From the NCBI GenBank assembly GCA_027919835.1, contig JANVFP010000042.1, positions 62,001-126,000 on the forward strand: 64,000 nucleotides of DNA, written 5' to 3'. Position numbers and translations under genes: made by a program. Under the pieces are notes generated by a model, which did not search any database, was not told where the DNA came from, and worked only from the letters and a program-made list of their open reading frames with translations. Below are positions 58,799 through 64,000 of this stretch, piece after piece; positions within the stretch are counted from its first letter, which is position 1; each line of letters begins with the position of its first letter. This DNA is from Lentinula raphanica (Eukaryota > Basidiomycota > Agaricomycetes > Agaricales > Omphalotaceae).

Positions 58799-61290
58799 TC
58801 AGGTTTCACCCCATCCTGACGGAAACAAGGCCCAAACGATAGCGCCGTTGCGAACACTGACTTGTTCTCTGGCTGCATCCGAACCATCCATCAACGCATC
58901 ATCAACGTCTGCGGCGAGAAGAGGCTTGACCGATTGTCGTTTGACGCTAACCCATCTTCCAAAACGGTGCTCCTGGCCCACACTAGCGACGAGAAGAAGT
59001 GGCCGAGCTTCGGGATTCCGCTTCCTGGGTTCGCTATCTTTATCCACAGAATCGGTTCGAGGTCTGATGCTATGAACTCGCCTCGCATCACCGAACGTCC
59101 AGTCTGCACCGGCCCAAAAGCTTTCCTCCGGGGTAATAAACTGCAAAGAGTTTATCACACCAGGGCAAGGGATCGTGCAGATGAGTGAAAACATAGACAG
59201 CTGACCCGCATTCTTCTTAGATGAAGAGGTGGTCAATTTCCACAGTCGGATAGTGCCGTCGTAAGAACCTATAATGAGGGAGAAAGAACGGAAATTCAGG
59301 ATGATTAAGCCAGGGTTGAAAGGAAGATGCGAAAGACAGGAGGAGAATCGTACAGAAAATCAAGAAGGAGCATAAGAAAGAAGGCAGTGCAGAAGGTCTA
59401 GAACAGAACCACCAAAAATCGACCGAGCACAGATCACGGGGGAAACACATTGTCAAGAGACTTTATGTTTATGTATACACCAGCAGTGTTGGTCGCAAAG
59501 TGCACATTGAATTACACTCACCGCTTGCGAACATATCTGAATATCTCAGAGAAGCGAGCGCAGTGATCCACCGCGGATGTGGGGGAATCTTGATATCTTC
59601 CCCTCCAGTCGCTTCATCGTCGCCTTCTTGTTCTGATAGTGGATCATGAACACCATGAGCGATACCGCATGTGAATACCGGTTTCTTTTTCGATGTTGAC
59701 CAAAGAGAGATGGATCCGCTATCCCCACCGGTGAGGAACGTACTTTCATCTATCATTGCGACAGATTCGAGAGAGCCTTCGATGTACCGGTGATGTTCCT
59801 CGCTACCTTGATTTCTCTTTGTTCGGCCTTGGTCATCGCCAGAACCTTCGTCGTCCGAGGCAAGCGCATCCAATCTTCCCTCAAGCACATCTCGTAGCTT
59901 ATTCTTTTTTGAGTCGATTTCCTGGCTATGAATATCTGAAGAGGTGGCCACGCCTCCACGAAACACGAGCTGGGTCTCCTCTGGGACCTTCCAGAACCGA
60001 GCTGTTTTGTCACGAGCGCCGACTGTGACCAGTGTTTCGACAGGAGTGGAAAGTGGATGGCGAGAATATGCAAAGGTTCTAGCCGCCGCAGTGGTATGAG
60101 CGGGATTTGGTTTTGACGATGAAGACGTGGACGGCTTTCGCCGTATGAGAGAGGTCGACGATATCGGTGGTAAAGTGGGCAAGGAAGGAAGGCAGTCGAG
60201 GGCTAGAATCTGATCCTGATGTCCGAAGAGGGTTTCTATGTAGCCCATATTTTGTGGATGAGCCTGGGGCTCTTTGGTGATAGACTCGGTGGTAAGAGTT
60301 GATATTGGCGATGCGGTTGGCAAAGTCCAGAGCTTCACTGTTCTATCGAAGGAAGCGGTATAGAGCGTGTGAGCCGAAGAAGACGCTGTAGCTGAATTGG
60401 TATTCGTTCGGAAAGAGAGCGACTAGGAGAGGTTAAATTTCATGTATTCATTAACAGAAGATTGAACGTACCGAGACACTATCTTTATGCGTGAAACTAG
60501 CTATCCATTGACAGGATCTGGCATCCCAGATACACGCTCGAGAGTCTAGGGCACCGGACGCGAGGTAGGTACCATCGGTCGTAAGTGCTAACGAAGTCAC
60601 CGAGGAAGTGTGCCCTGCAGGCATCGCATTAGCTCGCCCTTTTCCCTTGCCTTTTCCCTTGTCTGGCTTAACTTTATGCATCACTCCTACATTTTTTCCA
60701 CTTTGAAGGTCCCACTTCATGATATGGCCTTCCTTGCCAGCCGTGAAAAGATAGTAGCCCGTGGTCGCAGAAGATGATGAAGCCACCGGGGAAGCTACAG
60801 CAGCTGTACATGAGAACCTGTGACCTTTGACCTTCAACTGGGAAGTGGTAGCCTTGGAAAATTCATCTGCGACGAAGAGATGCACTTTCCCTCTGTACTG
60901 AGCACCTCTCAATCTGCTTGATATAAGCTCCTTATCGATTTCCGCGGCGTCAAAATCTCCTGCATCTGCTGCCAGATCCTCCTTCACACCATCAAGATAC
61001 AATTGGGCTAAACGCAAACGTTTCTCGGCGGGTGTCTCATCTGGATCGTCCTCTGGCTCTAGTCCACTTTCCAAGGCTGAAGGAGCTCTAAAATCTTCAT
61101 CGTCTCCAGCGTCCGAAGTCTGGTCCGAATTGAGGTCCTCGTCAAGTCGTTTGCTTTTTGATTTTTTTCCTGAGGAGGTTGTGTTGGAGGTATGTCGCGT
61201 TTTCTTGCCTTTACTAGGGCCAGGAGTAGAGGAAGGCTCTGCGCGCTTCCGCTTTCGTGATTTTCCAGACGTGAAGAAGGAATCGGGCAT
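58799..61290 (-). CDS. RRP9: U3 snoRNP WD40 protein Rrp9 (U3-55K)
   Basis: Nucleolar WD-repeat protein that binds the U3 snoRNA and helps 18S rRNA processing. Exons 61290-60472, 60422-59522 and 59268-58799 join exactly to 729 aa. The N-terminus (SRKRKRAEPSSTPGPSKGKKTR) is a nuclear/nucleolar signal, followed by an acidic stretch and the family block ETPAEKRLRLAQLYLDGVK-like region. WD repeats include GHIMKWDL, GHTSSVTSLALTTDGTYLASG, RACIWDARSCQWIASFTHKDSVS, TLYTASFDRTVKLWTL and KTARFWKV. They carry long low-complexity insertions, so it is larger than yeast Rrp9. Intron 2 is 253 bp, unusually long here. An upstream ATG (61359) is in frame, but MPDSFFTSGK is the conserved start. It is divergent from the nitronate monooxygenase, 269 bp apart. 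Confidence 0.92.
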
Positions 61291-61483
61291 AGACAAAGAA
61301 TTTTGTAGGCTCGAGCTGAACAGTTCAAATTCACAGTGGAAATTTTGGCCGGCACACAATGCACGTGACTTAAAGCCGAAATTTCCGAAAAATCCGAAAT
61401 CCGATAACTTTCACATTGTGTCCCCTCGACGATTGAGATTCCCCGGAGGATTCGAGTCTTACTCATTCTCTGTTCGTCGATGT

Positions 61484-61491
61484 TATATAAA
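61484..61491 (+). promoter_or_regulatory. TATA box of the nitronate monooxygenase gene
   Basis: TATATAAA about 70 bp before the ATG at 61560, within the 269-bp region shared with divergent RRP9. Confidence 0.5.
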
Positions 61492-61559
61492 CTCATAGAT
61501 CCTCTTTTCAAGCCGTAATCGCCCGATTTTGTCTCTGTAACTGTCAACAACCTAGAGAC

Positions 61560-63086
61560 ATGAGCGAAATTATTTCTACTGGACTCACTAGTCTTCTTGG
61601 TATCCTTCAGGGCCTTTCAATCTCTTTACATTCCTAACTTTCGTTCATTAGGCATCAAGACTCCCTTGATCGTTCCTCCAATGGCAGGGGTAAGTGGAGG
61701 TACGCCAGCTTACTGATGAGCTTCCTCCGAAGTTCTAATCTAGTTCAATTGTCAATGTGTGACTAGGAGAGTTAGCTGCTCAAGTCACAAACGGAGGCGG
61801 CTTTGGATTCATATCGCAAGTGCTGCACGTTTGACCACAGAACTAATTCTCAATAGCAACTTCCGAATGATTAGTACAGGATACCAGCCTGCCGAGGTAC
61901 TCATTTCTGAGCTTTCGCTGGCCCGTTCGCTGCTTGAAATCCAAAGTCCAACTGGAAAACTACCTATCGGTGTTGGTTTTCTCGGATGGTTGCTTGACAA
62001 GATGCCCTTCGATGAAGCTAAATCGCTTTTGAATGCTGCATCATCTGCAAACGTTCAAGCTCTTTGGTTTTCCTTTGGGTCCGATCTAGGAAAGTGGGTT
62101 CAATATGTCAGAGAACACTTTCCGACAGAAAACTCCTTGATTTTTGTCCAAGTCAACTCTGTAGAAGAAGCCATCCATGCTGTAGAAAACCTCAAGGCAG
62201 ACGTTGTTGTGGCGCAGGGTGATCATGAATTTCTTCTGGAAAGAGCTAACATTGACTATCTGACGCTAATGTGGTTTGTCGACTAGGTATTGAATCAGGA
62301 GGGCATGGCAGCGGTCATGCTCCGCCACTGTCTGAACTTCTCCAAGGCATTCTAGCCCAGTCGTATAACTCTTCTCATCAACCTGTGTTCCTAGCCGCAG
62401 GAGGCTTAGCTAACGGAGCAGATATCGCTTCGCAGCTTACTCTGGGTGCCGCTGGTGCTGTTATGGGGACGAGGTTCTTACTTACACCTGAAAGTAAATA
62501 CACAGACGCCCAGAGAGAGGCTTTGATCGTTGCACGTTCAGAGGACACTGTGCGTACCATGGCGTTCGATCATGCCAGGGGAACGATAGATTGGCCTGAA
62601 GGAATCGATGGAAGGGGATTGCGGAATGGTGAGTGACGTTTCAAAGGGTTCTTCATTAAAAACATTGTGTCTGGTGTGAGGCTGCAGGGTTTATTACTCT
62701 GTCCAAATGATTGTGGACTGATAAGTCTTATGATCTCCGCCGCTCAATCTTACCTGGTTTTAACATATATTCATCTTTGGGACTTTCTAGATACCGTTCT
62801 CGATTTCGAGCGGGGTGAAAGCATCAATGTTATCCAGTCGCGATTCAAGGAAGGAACGAGGACTCAAGATCGGAAACGATTCTTGGTATGGGCAGGTACA
62901 GGAGTGGGTTCTATGAATCGTGTTATGCCAGCAAAGGTTAGCTCTCTTTTTCATGCGATCAGAGGATGTGTGTGTGCCAGACTCCAGTGAGCAAATATTG
63001 ATCCAGCTTCACAGGATGTTGTCAAGGAATTGCATGAAGAATGCCAGCAGCAATTAGCGGTCGATAGTAAGAAATTGGATCTGTGA
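61560..63086 (+). CDS. Nitronate monooxygenase (2-nitropropane dioxygenase family)
   Basis: FMN-dependent TIM-barrel enzyme that oxidises alkyl nitronates such as propionate 3-nitronate. Short first exons give SEIISTGLTSLLGIKTPLI, then VPPMAGVSGGELAAQVTNGG and GFGFIS; long exons follow. Motifs seen: TGYQPAE, LPIGVGFLGWLLD, ANVQALWFSFG, LIFVQVNSVEEA, then after an intron GIESGGHGSGHAPP (FMN phosphate/active-site region), FLAAGGLANGADIASQLTLG and AAGAVMGTRFLLTPES. The C-terminus is VWAGTGVGSMNRVMPAK joined to DVVKELHEECQQQL. The stop is at 63084-63086. No break seen. Confidence 0.9.
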
Positions 63087-63245
63087 ACTTCTGTCATAGC
63101 ATAAGAATACAACAAATAACCATTCGAGTTATATTACAACGATTTGCTTTGACTTTTCGGTATCAATATCTACTAGGTGTGTAGTACGGATCTCTGAGGT
63201 CGGGAGGATACATTGTAGCTATGCTTATTGTTCAGGATGCCTGCT

Positions 63246-64000
63246 TTAGTGTACAATCTCGACCGTTAGATCTCCTTGGTTAATAGAATCCCCTTTGGAA
63301 AGGAGTTAGCTCCTGGACAAAGCAACCTTGACAATAGTGACAAACCTTCTTGTACGACTACTCGTTTGACGTGGCCAGAAACCGGAGCCGTAATGGCAGA
63401 CTCCATCTTCATGGCACTCATAACTAGGAGACAGAAATTCAATCATTGGCCGACAGGTGAAACCAAGGCAAAGATGTACTTACCACAAACAGGATCGCCC
63501 TTTTTGATTTCTTGGCCCTCCTTCACCCGTACTTCGACGACAACACCCGACATAGGTGCTCCCACGGATCCGGGATCCGTAGTTGCCTTCTCCCGAGAAA
63601 CAGTTTCCACTGCAGAATTTTTGTCCTCAACAGACACCGCCCGGACCTATGTATGAATCGATCAGGGTTTTGAGGAAAAGGTTATTTGAAAGGAAGTTTG
63701 TGCAGAAACAAAAAGGATTCTGTGACATCAAAATGGCGATAGAAGGACATACCTCTCCGTTCACTTCAAACCAAACATCGCGTTGTGCGCGACCTTCTAC
63801 TACAGGTCCGACGGCCATAAGACGGATGATCAAAGTTTTGCCTTTTTCGATGGAGATGTGCATCTCTTCGCCGACATCGGGACGACCCAGGAAGTAACGA
63901 GTGGGAACAACACTGTACAAAAAGTCCGCTCAGTCGAAGATGCAAAGCCCCTGGAAATTCTCCCGCGAAAGGTCCTACCCACCTGAGGTCACCATATTTC
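63246..64000 (-). CDS. PYC: Pyruvate carboxylase, C-terminal part (continues beyond window)
   Basis: Biotin-dependent enzyme making oxaloacetate from pyruvate, cytosolic in most fungi. Only the last exons are in the window. Read on the minus strand: KYGDLR, then VVPTRYFLGRPDVGEEMHI, IEKGKTLIIRLMAVGPVVEG, DVWFEVNGE, the linker ending REKATTDPGSVGAPMSGVVV, and the biotin domain KGDPVCVMSAMKMES. The biotinylated Lys is in AMKM, the motif being completed across the 63480/63430 intron. The end is GDSINQGDLTVEIVH before TAA at 63248-63246. All of it matches pyruvate carboxylase closely. Convergent with the nitronate monooxygenase, 159 bp apart. Confidence 0.95.

Noticed and set aside
1..64000. CRISPR arrays, bacterial operons, phage or plasmid features
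   Set aside because: The window is clearly eukaryotic (introns throughout); no regularly spaced short repeats of CRISPR type were seen.

Overview
This window is nuclear DNA of a filamentous basidiomycete, most likely an Agaricomycete (mushroom-forming fungus). The evidence is the dense set of 45-60 bp GT-AG introns in nearly every gene, a nuclear tRNA-Met with an intron at position 37/38, and gene families typical of these fungi: an AA14 lytic polysaccharide monooxygenase, a fungal-type TET/JBP dioxygenase, a thaumatin-like protein, small secreted proteins and SUR2. Gene models were built by hand by joining reading frames across splice sites. Where exon sums are quoted, reading frame and codon count close exactly.

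Left third (1-24 kb): housekeeping genes mixed with broken and mobile DNA. A 3' gamma-glutamyltranspeptidase (GGT) fragment at the left edge is an inverted partial duplicate of the complete GGT gene at 21.1-23.9 kb. Between them lie CWC24 (splicing factor), a ~125-bp tandem repeat, three small secreted-protein genes (3.6, 13.5 and 15.3 kb), a retroposon insertion with a poly-A tail and 16-bp target duplications (5.2 kb), a basic disordered protein, a truncated LIM/RhoGAP gene without its GAP domain, mitochondrial enoyl reductase ETR1, a plasma-membrane H+-ATPase pseudogene lacking its phosphorylation segment, and an intact TET/JBP-family 2-oxoglutarate dioxygenase.

Middle (24-43 kb): compact and mostly intact. 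It holds a Lig4-like ATP-dependent DNA ligase without BRCT domains, tRNA-Met(CAT), an ADF-H/coiled-coil/PH protein, a thaumatin-like protein, a DUF1295 membrane reductase, an AA14 LPMO, the CCR4-NOT subunit CAF40/RCD1, sphinganine C4-hydroxylase SUR2, an FMP32/CCDC90-type mitochondrial protein and a ubiquitin C-terminal hydrolase (UCH-L3/Yuh1).

Right third (43-64 kb): two gene-poor islands (43.0-50.0 and 50.9-58.8 kb) flank one ECL1-like zinc-finger gene. The second island contains a 215-bp MITE with long terminal inverted repeats and TA target duplications. The window closes with RRP9 (U3 snoRNP), a divergent nitronate monooxygenase and the 3' end of pyruvate carboxylase.

The genes do not form a single pathway cluster. 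The most notable elements are the TET/JBP dioxygenase, which lies between a pseudogene and a duplicated gene, the BRCT-less ligase, the ADF-H/PH fusion and the two non-autonomous mobile elements.
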